Shown here in pieces: positions 12,758 through 22,208 of a stretch of DNA of 22,208 bases (position 1 is the first letter of the stretch; every line of letters begins with the position of its first letter). A model generated the notes under the pieces. That model saw nothing but the letters and a program-made list of their open reading frames with translations. It was not told the DNA's origin and did not search any database. The stretch covers positions 3,855,226 to 3,877,433 of the forward strand of contig CP070700.1 of NCBI GenBank assembly GCA_020349865.1, in the 5' to 3' direction. The DNA is from Desulfobacteraceae bacterium. Its GTDB lineage: Bacteria > Desulfobacterota > DSM-4660 > Desulfatiglandales > Desulfatiglandaceae. The translations under genes and the position numbers were made by a program.

Positions 12758-15700
12758 AGCCCCTCGCACGATGGTCCGTCGAGCACAGGGTCACCGTCAA
12801 CCTTCTGATGGTCTTTGTGATTATTGTGGGCCTTTTGGCTCTGACACGCATGAAGCGGGAAGTATTTCCTCAATTCTCCCTGGACATGATCTATGTCCGG
12901 GTGGTTTATCCGGGTGCAAGTCCCGAAGAGATTGAAGAAGGAATTATTATCAAAATTGAAGAGAAGATAAAGTCCATCGAGGGGATCAGAAAGATCATTT
13001 CAAAGGCAGAAGAAGGGGTTGGTACGGTCCTGCTGGAACTGAAAGAGACTGTGGATGATATTCAGAAGGTGGTGGATGAAATCAAGACCCAGGTAGATAC
13101 AATAGACACCTTCCCCGAAGATGCCGAGATGCCACTAACCCGGGAGGTCACATTCAAGGAAGAGGCCATCAACATAGCAATTTATGGAAATGTATCCGAA
13201 TTAGCCCTTCGCCAGGTAGCAGAAAAGGTCCGGGAGGATCTCTTAACCTTCGACAGCATTTCACAGGTAAACCTTGCCGGGGTTCGTGACTACGAGATAT
13301 CAGTGGAGGTTTCTGAGGAGGATCTCAGAAGATACCGGATGACCTTTGATCAGATTGCAGCCGCAGTGAAAACCGGAAGCCTGGACCTTCCGGGAGGGGT
13401 TATCAAGGCTGTCGGGGGTGAAGTACTCATTAGAACAAAGGGACAGCGATATGCAGGAAGGGAGTTTGAGAACATCCCGCTTATCACACTGGCGGACGGC
13501 ACCATTATCCGTTTGGGGGATTTGGCCCGCGTCATTGATGGGTTTCAGGATACAGAGCAAAAGGGCCATTTCAATGGCCAGCCTGCCGCTCTGGTTCAGG
13601 TGAGAAAAACCCGAGATGAAGACCTGATCAATATTGCCCGCAGGGTAAACTCCTATATACAAAAAAACAAACACAAACTTCCCCCTGGTATACATATGGC
13701 ACCCTGGGGCGACCTGTCTCTCATTGTTCAAGACCGGATTGACCTGTTAGTACGCAACGGGATCCAGGGAATTATCCTGGTCTTTATCTCCCTTGCCATT
13801 TTTCTCCGCTTTGGCCTGGCATTCTGGGTAGCCCTTGGAATACCAATATCCTTTATGGGCGCCTTTTACGTGCTTTACGGGTTTGGTGAAAGCATCAACA
13901 TGATGTCCCTCTTTGCCTTTATCATGACCCTTGGAATCCTTGTGGATGATGCCATTATAATCGGAGAAAATATCTTCGCCCATTACGAGAGGGGCGAACC
14001 CCCCATTCGGTCTATCATTAATGGGACCGGAGAGGTGGGCGTACCCGTGCTCATGGCTGTTAGCACAACCATCGTTGCATTCATGCCACTGCTCTATGTA
14101 ACTGGTATTATGGGAAAATTCATAAAGATTCTTCCAATAGCCGTAATCACTATTCTCGTGGTTTCCTTGTGGGAAGCCTTTGTCATCCTTCCGGCACATC
14201 TTGCCGGGGCCCTGGAACGTGACCGTCGCAAAATCAAAAGAAATAAAATGTGGCACACCCGATTTCTGGACCGGATTCAAAACGGCCTTCAGTATACCAT
14301 AAAGCACATATACGGTCCTATGCTTACGCGCGTCTTAAAGAATCGCTATTTCACTTTCATTGTAGGTCTGGGCGTCCTGATTATAATCTTTGGGCTTATC
14401 AAGGGTAGACATGTTCCTTATGTCCTTTTTCCCAAGCCTGCCAGTAACTACATTCAGGTGCAGATGAGTTACCCCCTGGGCACGCCTGCAAGTTTGACGG
14501 AGGCAACGGTTAAAAGAATCGAAGGTGTGGTTCCACAACTGAATGAGGAGTTTTCAGGGGAAAAAACGGATGGCAGAGATATTGTCCTTTACTCTTTCAG
14601 CCTCACGGGTATTATTTCTAATCCCGGCTTTGGAGGAACCGAAATAGGAGGGCATGCAGGGCAGGTTTTTCTGGAACTCCTCCCGGCAGAAGAACGCTCC
14701 GTCACGGTAACCGAGGTTGTCAACCGCTGGAGAGAACTGGTGGGTGAAATTCCTGGGACAGAGAGGCTTTCCTTTTCAACTTTGACCGGCGGACCGGGGG
14801 GTAATCCCATTGAAATTCAGCTCACCGGCCATGATTTTAAAGAACTACAAAATGCAGCCAATGAACTCAAGTTTGAGCTATCCAGATATCAGGGAACATT
14901 CGACATTACAGACAATTTTAAGCCCGGCAAGGTAGAAATCAAGATCAGGGCCAAGGAGTCCGCGCGTCCGCTGGGAATCACACTGGCGGACTTGGCAAGG
15001 CAAGTAAGACAGGCCTTCTATGGAGAGGAAGCGGCTCGCCTCCAGCGGGGCCGCGATGATGTAAAGGTTATGATCCGCTATTCCGAGTCGGAACGGCGCA
15101 CCCTGGGAACCATTGAAGAGATGCGAATCCGCAACACGCTTGGCACTGAGGTGCCATTTGGAGAAGTGGCTGAGGTGGTTTATGGACGTGGTTATTCTGT
15201 AATAAACAGGGTCAACCGACAGCGCCAGATTACGGTCATGTCGGATCTGGATGAAAATGTTGCCAACGCAGAGCGCATCCTTGGTGAACTGGGCAACGCT
15301 TTTCTTCCTGAACTGATAACGCGCTATCCCAGCGTTAAGTACTCTTTTGAAGGGCAAAGGCAGCGTTCTAACGAATCGGTAGGCAGCTTGTTCAGAGGAT
15401 TTGTCATCGCAATCCTGGCGATCTATCTGTTACTAGCGACCCAGTTCCGTTCTTACATTCAACCAGTCATTATCATGGCGGCCCTCCCCTTTGGCATGGT
15501 AGGCTCTGTCCTGGGACACCTGATAATGGGGTTGCCCATTACGCTTTTGAGCCTCTTGGGTGTTGTGGCCCTTTCGGGTATTGTGGTCAACGACTCTATT
15601 CTCCTGCTGGATTTCATAAATCGGTCTCTGAGGAAAGGCACGCCCATAAGGCTGGCTGTGGAAGAATCAGGCAAGTCCAGATTCCGGGCCGTCATTCTCA

Positions 15701-15936
15701 CGTCCCTGACCACCATCGCTGGCCTGCTTCCCCTCTTAACGGAAAGGAGCTTTCAGGCCCAGTTTCTTATTCCTATGGCTGTAAGTATTTGCTTCGGCTT
15801 ACTTGTTGCTACCGTTTTAACCTTGCTTTTCGTGCCTGCACTTTATCTGATTGTGGTTGATATTAGCACTATCTCAAGACGGTTGGTCGGCCTGAAACCG
15901 ATTGATAAACCATCGCTTTTTCGGGAGGGTGTATAG
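12754..15936 (+). CDS. RND efflux transporter permease (AcrB/HAE1-like)
   Basis: This 1060-residue protein shows the full RND layout: a first membrane helix at 13-31, a large periplasmic loop beginning with FPQFSLDMIYVRVVYPGASPEEIE, membrane segments at about 335-485 and 880-1040 and a second periplasmic loop between. In the fourth helix MTLGILVDDAIIIGENI carries the proton-relay Asp398 and Asp399. In the tenth helix the AcrB lysine-asparagine position reads VVNDSILLLDF (Asn946, Asp947), so the AcrB Lys940 is absent, as in other pumps of this branch. It should export small hydrophobic or lipid-like substrates using the proton gradient, with the adaptor encoded just upstream. The substrate cannot be told from sequence. 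Confidence 0.95.
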   Translation: MKPLARWSVEHRVTVNLLMVFVIIVGLLALTRMKREVFPQFSLDMIYVRVVYPGASPEEIEEGIIIKIEEKIKSIEGIRKIISKAEEGVGTVLLELKETVDDIQKVVDEIKTQVDTIDTFPEDAEMPLTREVTFKEEAINIAIYGNVSELALRQVAEKVREDLLTFDSISQVNLAGVRDYEISVEVSEEDLRRYRMTFDQIAAAVKTGSLDLPGGVIKAVGGEVLIRTKGQRYAGREFENIPLITLADGTIIRLGDLARVIDGFQDTEQKGHFNGQPAALVQVRKTRDEDLINIARRVNSYIQKNKHKLPPGIHMAPWGDLSLIVQDRIDLLVRNGIQGIILVFISLAIFLRFGLAFWVALGIPISFMGAFYVLYGFGESINMMSLFAFIMTLGILVDDAIIIGENIFAHYERGEPPIRSIINGTGEVGVPVLMAVSTTIVAFMPLLYVTGIMGKFIKILPIAVITILVVSLWEAFVILPAHLAGALERDRRKIKRNKMWHTRFLDRIQNGLQYTIKHIYGPMLTRVLKNRYFTFIVGLGVLIIIFGLIKGRHVPYVLFPKPASNYIQVQMSYPLGTPASLTEATVKRIEGVVPQLNEEFSGEKTDGRDIVLYSFSLTGIISNPGFGGTEIGGHAGQVFLELLPAEERSVTVTEVVNRWRELVGEIPGTERLSFSTLTGGPGGNPIEIQLTGHDFKELQNAANELKFELSRYQGTFDITDNFKPGKVEIKIRAKESARPLGITLADLARQVRQAFYGEEAARLQRGRDDVKVMIRYSESERRTLGTIEEMRIRNTLGTEVPFGEVAEVVYGRGYSVINRVNRQRQITVMSDLDENVANAERILGELGNAFLPELITRYPSVKYSFEGQRQRSNESVGSLFRGFVIAILAIYLLLATQFRSYIQPVIIMAALPFGMVGSVLGHLIMGLPITLLSLLGVVALSGIVVNDSILLLDFINRSLRKGTPIRLAVEESGKSRFRAVILTSLTTIAGLLPLLTERSFQAQFLIPMAVSICFGLLVATVLTLLFVPALYLIVVDISTISRRLVGLKPIDKPSLFREGV

Positions 15937-16086
15937 GAGAAAGAATATAAATCATGATCCGGTACTCATTTTCCGGAAGAACCATAGCGTGTGCGTTTCT
16001 TAAGGACATTTTGTTCTTGAAAAAACGTCTGTGATTTAGTTAATTAAAAATCTTATTTCCGAAGCTGGACGCACAAGGAGATATTC

Positions 16087-16848
16087 ATGAAGATTGCCAT
16101 AAGCGGTAAGGGAGGCGTGGGGAAGACCACCTTTGCCTCGTTTTTAATTCGGGCCCTCGCAGACGAGGGTAAAAAGGTACTGGCCATTGATGCGGATCCC
16201 GATGCCAACCTGGCTCAGGCCCTTGGTGTTAAAAACAGCGATAAAATCGTGCCCATCTCACAAATGAAGGAACTGGTCGAGGAAAGAACCGGGGCCAAGG
16301 CAGGGACCATGGGACAGTTGTTTAAACTAAATCCCAAGGTTGAAGATCTTCCGGAGAAACTATCCGTAGAAGTAGACGGTGTAAAAGTAATGGTTATGGG
16401 AAGTGTCAAGACAGGTGGTGCAGGATGTGTATGCCCCGAGAGCGTCCTCCTCAAGAATCTGGTGAGACATATAGTGCTTGCCCGGGACGAGGCCGTAGTG
16501 CTGGATATGGAGGCAGGTTTGGAACACCTGGGCCGTGGGACTGCCATGGCCGTTGACCGGCTTGTGGTCGTCGTAGAACCCGGAAGGCGCAGCATTGAAA
16601 CTGCACATCAGATCCACAAGCTGGCCGGAGATATCAAGATAAAAAAACTGAGTTTTGTGGGTAATAAGATTCGATCGGACAATGACAGGGATTTCTTGTT
16701 AAAGCAAATGCCCGACTTTCATTTCCTGGCCTTTATCCCTTTCCAAACCAGTATCATAGAGGCGGACCTGGAGGGGCGTCCTCCATTTGAAAAAGATAAA
16801 GAAGGGCTTAGGATAGTACAAGAGACGCTCAAGGAGCTTGAAAGTTAA
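16087..16848 (+). CDS. cooC: CooC-type CO dehydrogenase nickel-insertion ATPase
   Basis: The 253-residue protein starts at an ATG with AAGGAGAT upstream and matches the CooC family of MinD-like ATPases. It has GKGGVGKT (7-14), VLAIDADPDANLAQALG (31-47) and the CxC pair Cys114 and Cys116 in GGAGCVCPES. In studied CooC proteins that pair binds nickel or zinc at the dimer interface, and the protein uses ATP to help mature the nickel-iron C-cluster of CO dehydrogenase. Walker B reads VVLDMEAGLEHLGRG. No CO dehydrogenase gene is in the window, but the presence of cooC suggests an acetyl-CoA (Wood-Ljungdahl) or CO-using anaerobe. It lies 150 bp after the pump operon and 118 bp before serC. Confidence 0.93.
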   Translation: MKIAISGKGGVGKTTFASFLIRALADEGKKVLAIDADPDANLAQALGVKNSDKIVPISQMKELVEERTGAKAGTMGQLFKLNPKVEDLPEKLSVEVDGVKVMVMGSVKTGGAGCVCPESVLLKNLVRHIVLARDEAVVLDMEAGLEHLGRGTAMAVDRLVVVVEPGRRSIETAHQIHKLAGDIKIKKLSFVGNKIRSDNDRDFLLKQMPDFHFLAFIPFQTSIIEADLEGRPPFEKDKEGLRIVQETLKELES

Positions 16849-16966
16849 TTCTTGGGTTTATCCATTGTCAGGATACGTACGGCGGTTCAAATCAATACAA
16901 TTTGCGTGATAAGCTCTATCCATAAATGCCATTTTTGCTGCTCTTGTACTTAAAGGAGATTGACCT

Positions 16967-18052
16967 ATGGGGAAAAGAATTCACAATTTTAATGCTGGTC
17001 CGGCTGCATTACCATTGCCTGTTTTAGAAGAAATGCAATCAGAATTCCTGGATTTTAAGGGCTCGGGAATGTCTGTCTTAGAGGTAAGTCATCGTTCAAA
17101 GTGGTTTGATGATGTGATAAATGAGGCAGTTGAAAGGACCAAAAACCTCTTGAATCTTGGTGAAGATTTTCATGTCCTTTTCATTCAGGGTGGTGCCAGC
17201 CTTCAGTTTTGCATGATCCCCATGAATCTCTGCCTGGAAGGCAAACCTGTGGATTACATCGACACAGGCACATGGTCAACAAAAGCCATCAAGGAGGCCA
17301 GGATCCAGGATAAGGACGTTCGCGTGATCGCCTCTTCAGAGGAAAAGGGGTTCTCATATATTCCGAAAGATTTCAGGGTTGACCAGGATGCTGCTTATCT
17401 CCACTTTACCTCAAACAATACCATCAAAGGCACTCAGTGGGCACAATTTCCTGACAGTGGGGATGTCCCTCTTATCAGTGACATGTCATCTGACATTATG
17501 AGCCGGCCTTTTGATGCGAAGCCGTTCGGGTTGATCTACGCAGGAGCACAGAAGAACATAGGGCCTGCCGGTACGGCAATGGTAATTATACGCAATGATA
17601 TGCTTGAAAGAGTACCTGATGGCATCCCTACAATGCTGAAATACACTACATTTAGTGAGAAAAATTCCATGTTCAATACACCGGCTTGCCTGGTTATATA
17701 TACGACCAATCTGGTTCTCAAATGGCTTCAAGAGACCATTGGCGGACTTGAGAACATGGGGAAGGTCAATCAGGAGAAAGCAGCCCTCATATATGACTAT
17801 ATTGATCAATCCGACTTTTACACAGGCACCGCTGCCACGGACAGCAGGTCCCTGATGAATGTTACCTTCAGGCTTCCAAACGAGAACCTGGAAACGAGAT
17901 TTGTGGCCCAGGCACTTAGAGAGGGTATGGGAGGGCTGAAGGGACACCGTTCGGTAGGCGGTTGCAGGGCTTCCATCTATAATGCCACGGGAATATGGGC
18001 CGTAAAGGACCTGGTGGCATTCATGGCAGAATTTGAGAAAAAAGAGGGATAA
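16967..18052 (+). CDS. serC: Phosphoserine aminotransferase
   Basis: The 361-residue product is a full-length SerC: NFNAGPAALPLPVLEEMQ at the start, GSGMSVLEVSHRSKWF, LFIQGGASLQF, the pyridoxal-phosphate lysine Lys196 in YAGAQKNIGPAG, and the C-terminal GHRSVGGCRASIYNA. It converts 3-phosphohydroxypyruvate and glutamate to 3-phosphoserine and 2-oxoglutarate in serine synthesis, and may also serve pyridoxine synthesis. AAAGGAGAT precedes the ATG. serA, which often follows serC, is not here; asnS follows 73 bp later. Confidence 0.96.
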   Translation: MGKRIHNFNAGPAALPLPVLEEMQSEFLDFKGSGMSVLEVSHRSKWFDDVINEAVERTKNLLNLGEDFHVLFIQGGASLQFCMIPMNLCLEGKPVDYIDTGTWSTKAIKEARIQDKDVRVIASSEEKGFSYIPKDFRVDQDAAYLHFTSNNTIKGTQWAQFPDSGDVPLISDMSSDIMSRPFDAKPFGLIYAGAQKNIGPAGTAMVIIRNDMLERVPDGIPTMLKYTTFSEKNSMFNTPACLVIYTTNLVLKWLQETIGGLENMGKVNQEKAALIYDYIDQSDFYTGTAATDSRSLMNVTFRLPNENLETRFVAQALREGMGGLKGHRSVGGCRASIYNATGIWAVKDLVAFMAEFEKKEG

Positions 18053-18125
18053 AACTGCCCTACGCTTTTATATAGGCTCATAGCTCAACAGACTATAAAC
18101 TATAACTTTATTGAGGTTATCACAT

Positions 18126-19517
18126 TTGAAAAGGACAAGAATCGTTGAGATCCTTTTTTCAGGGGAGATTGGCGCCCGTTTTACCCTAATGGGTTGGGTC
18201 AGGACGAAAAGAGACTCAAAGGGCGGGTTTTCTTTTATTGAAGTCAACGACGGGTCTTGCATGGGCAGTCTTCAAATCATTGCCGATGGCAAGCTGTCCA
18301 ATTATAAGGATGAGATTATTGCATTACAGACCGGGTGCTCTATTAAGGTTGTTGGTCTGTTGGCGGCCTCCCCCGGCAAGGGTCAAAAGGTGGAACTTCA
18401 GGCCGAAGAGATGGAGGTTGTGGGATGGGCCGACCCTGCTGTTTACCCCCTTCAGAAAAAGCGGCACTCCTTTGAATTCCTGCGAACCATTGCTCACCTA
18501 AGACCCAGAACCAATACCTTTGGCGCTGTCGCAAGGGTGAGAAATGCCATGAGTTATGCCATTCACACTTTTTTTCAGGAGAGAGGTTTTATCTATATTC
18601 ACACACCCATTATTACCGGGAGCGACTGCGAGGGGGCCGGAGAAATGTTCAGGGTTACCAAATTTGACTTGGATCAGGTCCCTAAAAAAGATGGTCATGC
18701 CGATTTTTCCAAGGATTTTTTTGGGGGACCTGCTTCACTGACGGTGAGTGGACAGCTTGAAGCCGAGATTTATGCGCTTGCCATGGGAGATGTGTATACT
18801 TTTGGGCCCACTTTCAGGGCAGAAGATTCAAATACGTCCCGTCACCTGGCTGAGTTCTGGATGGTTGAACCTGAGATGGCATTTTGTGATCTCCAGGGGA
18901 ATGCAGAGCTGGCAGCTCAATTGCTGAAATATATTTTTAATTACGTACTGGAAAATTGTGAAGAGGACATGAAGTTCTTTAACCGCTTAATAGATGCTAC
19001 AGTACTGGATACCCTTGAAAAACTTGTTGCACAGGACTTTGAATACCTGACCTACACAGAAGGGATAGAAACCCTATTAAAAGCAAAAGAAAAGTTTGAG
19101 TTTCCGGTCAGCTGGGGATGCGATCTTCAATCGGAACATGAAAGGCACCTTTGCGAAAAGGTCTTTAAGAGGCCGGTTATACTGGTAGACTATCCAAAAG
19201 AGATAAAGGCCTTTTACATGAAGTTGAATGAAGACAGAAAGACAGTGCGTGCGATGGATGTGCTGGTGCCAAAGATAGGAGAGATCATCGGAGGGAGCCA
19301 GCGTGAAGATGACTATGATACCCTGGTTGAGAGAATCAAGGAGATGAACCTCAACCCTGATGATTACTGGTGGTACCTGGAATTGAGAAAATTCGGATCT
19401 ACTCCTCACTCCGGCTTTGGACTCGGATTCGAACGCCTTATTCAGTTTGTTACCGGCCTTGCCAATATCAGAGACGTAATTCCCTTCCCGAGAACCCCTG
19501 GAAATGTAAGCTTCTAA
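18126..19517 (+). CDS. asnS: Asparaginyl-tRNA synthetase (TTG start)
   Basis: The class II synthetase is complete: an anticodon-binding OB fold ([20 protein letters not shown], then [12 protein letters not shown]), motif 1 ([24 protein letters not shown]), motif 2 ([25 protein letters not shown]) and motif 3 ([15 protein letters not shown]). It charges tRNA-Asn with asparagine. There is no in-frame ATG nearby. I choose the TTG at 18126, which follows GAGGT at 8-base spacing and starts [10 protein letters not shown], giving 463 residues. A TTG at 18111 is also in frame but overlaps that ribosome site and is less likely. A directly encoded asparaginyl enzyme means the cell need not rely on the amidotransferase route for Asn-tRNA. 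Confidence 0.95.
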   Translation: MKRTRIVEILFSGEIGARFTLMGWVRTKRDSKGGFSFIEVNDGSCMGSLQIIADGKLSNYKDEIIALQTGCSIKVVGLLAASPGKGQKVELQAEEMEVVGWADPAVYPLQKKRHSFEFLRTIAHLRPRTNTFGAVARVRNAMSYAIHTFFQERGFIYIHTPIITGSDCEGAGEMFRVTKFDLDQVPKKDGHADFSKDFFGGPASLTVSGQLEAEIYALAMGDVYTFGPTFRAEDSNTSRHLAEFWMVEPEMAFCDLQGNAELAAQLLKYIFNYVLENCEEDMKFFNRLIDATVLDTLEKLVAQDFEYLTYTEGIETLLKAKEKFEFPVSWGCDLQSEHERHLCEKVFKRPVILVDYPKEIKAFYMKLNEDRKTVRAMDVLVPKIGEIIGGSQREDDYDTLVERIKEMNLNPDDYWWYLELRKFGSTPHSGFGLGFERLIQFVTGLANIRDVIPFPRTPGNVSF

Positions 19518-19669
19518 AACAGGTGTCGGCCCAAGACGCAGGAACAAACTCCGATGTCGCTTTGTACTCTCTTCGAATCTTTTCGCAAAATCTTCTGGCT
19601 TCCTGAACATTTGAGCCTGACGCTAAGATTGGGGAGCAGGCCGTCGAGGTTTGACCTTGAACTTTTTGA

Positions 19670-20380
19670 TCAGCGGCGCTGGAATGTCCTGGTTGCGAGT
19701 TGTTGCCAGAATGTTGTTCCGGTCTCAGGGATTCCGGCCAGTTGTCCGTAGTTCCGGGCAATCTTGGGATCGGCTCGCCATAGGGGATACGGGAGTCCAC
19801 CGATGACGCGGTTAAAGAAAATAGCCTCCATTACGAGAAGGATCACCGCCCCAAGGATCCCCAGGACCTGCTCGGCGTTTGCAAGATACCCCATTCCGGC
19901 GATCAGGGCCGAGGCGGCCGCCGGTGGATGGACACACCTCGCCGTAACCATCAATAGACCTATGAAACCCATTGAAAGGGCAATGACTATGACACGGTAC
20001 CATTTCATCACAGTCGGATCGGAAAGTTTTGCTTCCGGGCAAATTATTCCGACAATCCAAAGCGACAAAAGCCCTGTGACCACCGCCATGGTATGCGAAA
20101 GAATCACATTCCTGGGGCTTGCCGTCATGGACATCGGCGTGTGAAACAGGATAAATGCGGATGGACCCAACGGAGGAAAAAGCAAAGGCAGTTCTGTTAA
20201 GTACGCCGCAATGGTGATGATACCCAGAGCGGTCGCACCTGCAACAAACAGGAACATCACTACCAGGAAACGCCCATTACCCATACTTCGGAGCAGGTAC
20301 TCAAGCCGCAGCCTGGAGAAAAAGCCGATCACCCGAAAAAGAAGGCTGTGCTGAGGACCGAGTAGTCGATTTGTTTTCAC
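19670..20380 (-). CDS. HPP-family integral membrane protein
   Basis: The 236-residue product has about four membrane helices (roughly 39-60, 96-114, 129-148 and 171-188). It carries the HPP-family motifs FPPLGPSAFILFHTP (68-82) and HPPAAASALI (151-160), the latter giving the family its name. Family members have been linked to nitrite transport in plants and cyanobacteria, but the role in most bacteria is unknown. The start is GTG at 20380, overlapping the stop of the HDOD gene by 4 bp (GTGA), with AGGAGG just upstream inside that gene, so the pair is translationally coupled. It converges with asnS across a 152-bp gap in which I see no terminator. Confidence 0.88.
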   Translation of the reverse strand: MKTNRLLGPQHSLLFRVIGFFSRLRLEYLLRSMGNGRFLVVMFLFVAGATALGIITIAAYLTELPLLFPPLGPSAFILFHTPMSMTASPRNVILSHTMAVVTGLLSLWIVGIICPEAKLSDPTVMKWYRVIVIALSMGFIGLLMVTARCVHPPAAASALIAGMGYLANAEQVLGILGAVILLVMEAIFFNRVIGGLPYPLWRADPKIARNYGQLAGIPETGTTFWQQLATRTFQRR

Positions 20381-21336
20381 GCATCCTCCTGATGGTCTTC
20401 AGAACCTGATGCGGTAAGTAAGTCATCCAGAACCCTTCCTGCATTCCGGTCAGGTAGTCCAAAAAGTTCCAGGATCTCCACTAAAGCTCCCCTGGCCTCG
20501 CTCATGCCATCGACAAACTCGGAACCGGACATTGAAAGCCACTCGGTAGCCCCACGGAAGACACATCTTGAGCGCTCGTGATCTGGTTTCAGAACGCTTG
20601 ATGAAAGAGCTGCGACCGACATTGGGGCTACAATCGTGTCACCAAGCTCGTGTTCAATGATCTTTTCCTTTGGAAGATTGTGAGCCCCGAGGTAGCATAC
20701 CATTTCCTCGGGGAACTCCCACGACTGCGCGATCCATGCGGCGGCCTGAGCGTGGTCCCAACCGAAATGCTCGCGTTCGATCTCAGATAGCCGGCTACGG
20801 CTTTGCTTCCATTCCTCGATCACTGGCTCGTAATACTCTCTCCAGACACAAAGTAGCACCGGCAGCGCCAAATCCGACAGGAGTGAGGCCGTGAATGCCT
20901 CTTCCGAATGGGTTCGGAGTATCTTCTTTGAGAACGAGCGCGACATGATTGCCCGAAGGAGCGAGTCAGTCCAGAAGGCCTCGTGGTCAAAAAGTTCGCC
21001 TTTGGGTTTTGGTAGTGCTTCCATTGCTGCATACCCGAGGGCTATGGAGCGAATATGACGAAGCCCCAGAAGAGTGACAGCGTGCTTTACGCTGGTTACC
21101 GGCATTCGCGGCGAAAACAGAGCAGAATTGACAGTTTTTATTACCTTTGCGGCGATTTCTGTGGTAGACGACATCAGGTTTACCAGTTGGTCAATGTCAG
21201 GCTCAGGCCGGTTGATCTCTGCAATCAAGCGAGCCACTGCCGTAGGGAGTGGAGGGATGTCCACGTCCTTGAATATCATGGCAAAGTTCCCGCTCGCAAC
21301 TGCCGCATGGCGACGAATTTTCTTAAAGAATCCCAT
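20377..21336 (-). CDS. HDOD-domain signalling protein
   Basis: The 319-residue protein has an HDOD domain over about residues 20-225: IPPLPTAVARLIAEI, SSTTEIAAKVIKTVNSALF, TSVKHAVTLLGLRHIRSIALG, FTASLLSDLALPVL and the trailing WDHAQAAAWIAQSWEFPEEM. HDOD domains are catalytically inactive relatives of HD phosphohydrolases found in signalling proteins, often controlling motility, stress or second-messenger responses. No GGDEF, EAL or receiver domain is attached. The C-terminal 90 residues are unassigned. Upstream of the ATG the ribosome site is weak. It is first in a two-gene operon with the HPP membrane protein. Confidence 0.9.
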   Translation of the reverse strand: MGFFKKIRRHAAVASGNFAMIFKDVDIPPLPTAVARLIAEINRPEPDIDQLVNLMSSTTEIAAKVIKTVNSALFSPRMPVTSVKHAVTLLGLRHIRSIALGYAAMEALPKPKGELFDHEAFWTDSLLRAIMSRSFSKKILRTHSEEAFTASLLSDLALPVLLCVWREYYEPVIEEWKQSRSRLSEIEREHFGWDHAQAAAWIAQSWEFPEEMVCYLGAHNLPKEKIIEHELGDTIVAPMSVAALSSSVLKPDHERSRCVFRGATEWLSMSGSEFVDGMSEARGALVEILELFGLPDRNAGRVLDDLLTASGSEDHQEDA

Positions 21337-22063
21337 GTGCGTACTGAATCTGCCGGTTCTTCTTCCGTCAATTCAACGGTAAAAAGTCATTAGAGTGCAA
21401 AGAGGAATAGCTTCACAAGATTTGATACTTGGATTATTTACCAATCTAAAAACAACTCTTCCCGATTTGATACTGTTTTGATCCGCTTTACACCTATTGC
21501 TGTATCTTGCAATAGGACTCCAGACATTAGCTTCAACACTGATAAGCCATTTTTCGGTATGAAGGCTATTCCAATGATGCACACCGCATCACTTTACCTT
21601 TCAGCAGGAATCGTGCCAGAGTGATGCCAATAGATATTTTCTAATTATTGCAAATGATTAAGGCTTGTCTCTTTAGGCAGGTATATGTGCTATGTGAACG
21701 GATTTTTCTTCACGTTTGGCAATAAGTCAGATTCTGACGTTTGGAAACAATGCGTTTAAAACTCCCTCGGCACCAAACTTGGAAAAATCAAGGTTGAGTA
21801 GAAACGATAAGCCCACACCGGCCAAAACCACAGCGCTCTCACCATAGCGCACCATCTGCACTTTATATTTCTCCGCCTAAAAAACGACTCATGGACAAAA
21901 AATAACTTGATTTTACCCAAGTACGGCCTATCATTGGACTCATTGATAAGGGCCAGTTCTTTTATTGGTAGAGTGGTTTCGTTCTGTGGGAAGGATGCAT
22001 TTGTCAAAAGTGGCAGCCTAACGTTTGGAACCATGAAAATCTTTTAGAAAGGAGGGTGTCACT
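21337..22063. other. Intergenic region before the cold-shock gene, no recognised gene
   Basis: This 727-bp, AT-rich gap holds a minus-strand frame at 21756-22034 of low-complexity character with no ribosome site, which I do not call. ACGTTTGG occurs three times (21714, 21738 and 22021). Just before the cold-shock ribosome site there is a four-codon frame ATG-AAA-ATC-TTT-TAG at 22033-22047. The length of the gap leaves room for the long leader usual for cold-shock genes, but I cannot define one. Confidence 0.5.
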
Positions 22064-22208
22064 ATGACAAATGGAATTGTGAAGTGGTTTGATGATCGCA
22101 AAGGCTATGGCTTCATTGAGCAAGAAGATGGTCCGGATTTATTCGTTCATCATTCTGGTATTAATGCCAGCGGTTTCAAGTCTCTTAAAGAAGGCGACCG
22201 GGTTACCT
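22064..22208 (+). CDS. Cold-shock protein, CspA family (partial, 3' end outside window)
   Basis: The first 48 codons are visible after a strong AAAGGAGGG site. The product begins [20 protein letters not shown] and continues through DLFVHHSGI, giving both RNA-binding motifs (RNP1 KGYGFI, RNP2 LFVHHS) of a cold-shock domain. Such 65-75 residue proteins bind single-stranded nucleic acid and act as RNA chaperones. The frame runs off the window end. Confidence 0.95.
   Translation, partial: MTNGIVKWFDDRKGYGFIEQEDGPDLFVHHSGINASGFKSLKEGDRVT

Noticed and set aside
13747..14307. Long antisense frame inside the pump gene
   Set aside because: The sense strand encodes an unmistakable RND permease. Antisense frames are shadows of its codon use.
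21756..22034. 92-codon minus-strand frame upstream of the cold-shock gene
   Set aside because: No ribosome site, no motif and an unlikely composition.
1..22208. CRISPR array, tRNA or rRNA genes
   Set aside because: No regularly spaced repeats with unique spacers and no tRNA or rRNA-like sequence were seen on either strand by reading.

Overview
The window looks like chromosomal DNA of an anaerobic deltaproteobacterium (Desulfobacterota or Syntrophobacterales type). This is inferred from a CooC-type nickel-insertion ATPase for CO dehydrogenase, an ECF sigma operon carrying AMPK-type glycogen-binding modules, a MinD/FlhG-like ATPase fused to a GspE/MshE N-terminal domain, HDOD and PEGA proteins, an HAE1-like RND pump and an IS1634-type transposon. 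No rRNA, tRNA or CRISPR array was found. Both ends cut through genes.

Layout. (1) Positions 1-1762, minus strand: a four-gene operon of ECF sigma factor, membrane anti-sigma with an external glycogen-binding (CBM48/AMPK) domain, a small lipoprotein with a related C-terminal signature, and a secreted helical protein cut by the window edge. (2) 1763-5738: sparse, AT-rich DNA holding a secreted PEGA protein (+), a 454-residue MshEN-MinD fusion (-), a small unknown gene and several repeats. (3) 5687-7552: an apparently intact IS1634-family element beside the terminator of the next gene. (4) 7551-9015: a secreted thermonuclease with an Ada-like zinc module, divergent from a small excisionase-like HTH gene. 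(5) 9016-10191: a NamZ/DUF1343 family muramidase. (6) 10192-10647: a period-9 dispersed repeat and a 178-bp MITE-like element with 19-bp inverted ends. A short palindrome at 2958 shares those end sequences.

(7) 10648-15936, plus strand: a tight operon of an enoyl-CoA hydratase-fold protein lacking both catalytic glutamates, an RND adaptor and an RND permease. (8) 16087-19517, plus strand: cooC, serC and asnS, which look like ordinary housekeeping genes. (9) 19670-21336, minus strand: an HDOD protein and an HPP-family membrane protein coupled by a GTGA overlap. (10) 22064 to the end: the start of a cold-shock protein gene.

The strongest candidates for something little described are the sigma operon with glycogen-binding folds outside the membrane, the MshEN-MinD fusion, and the palindromic repeat family. 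None can be proved new without database searches. The rest is conventional.
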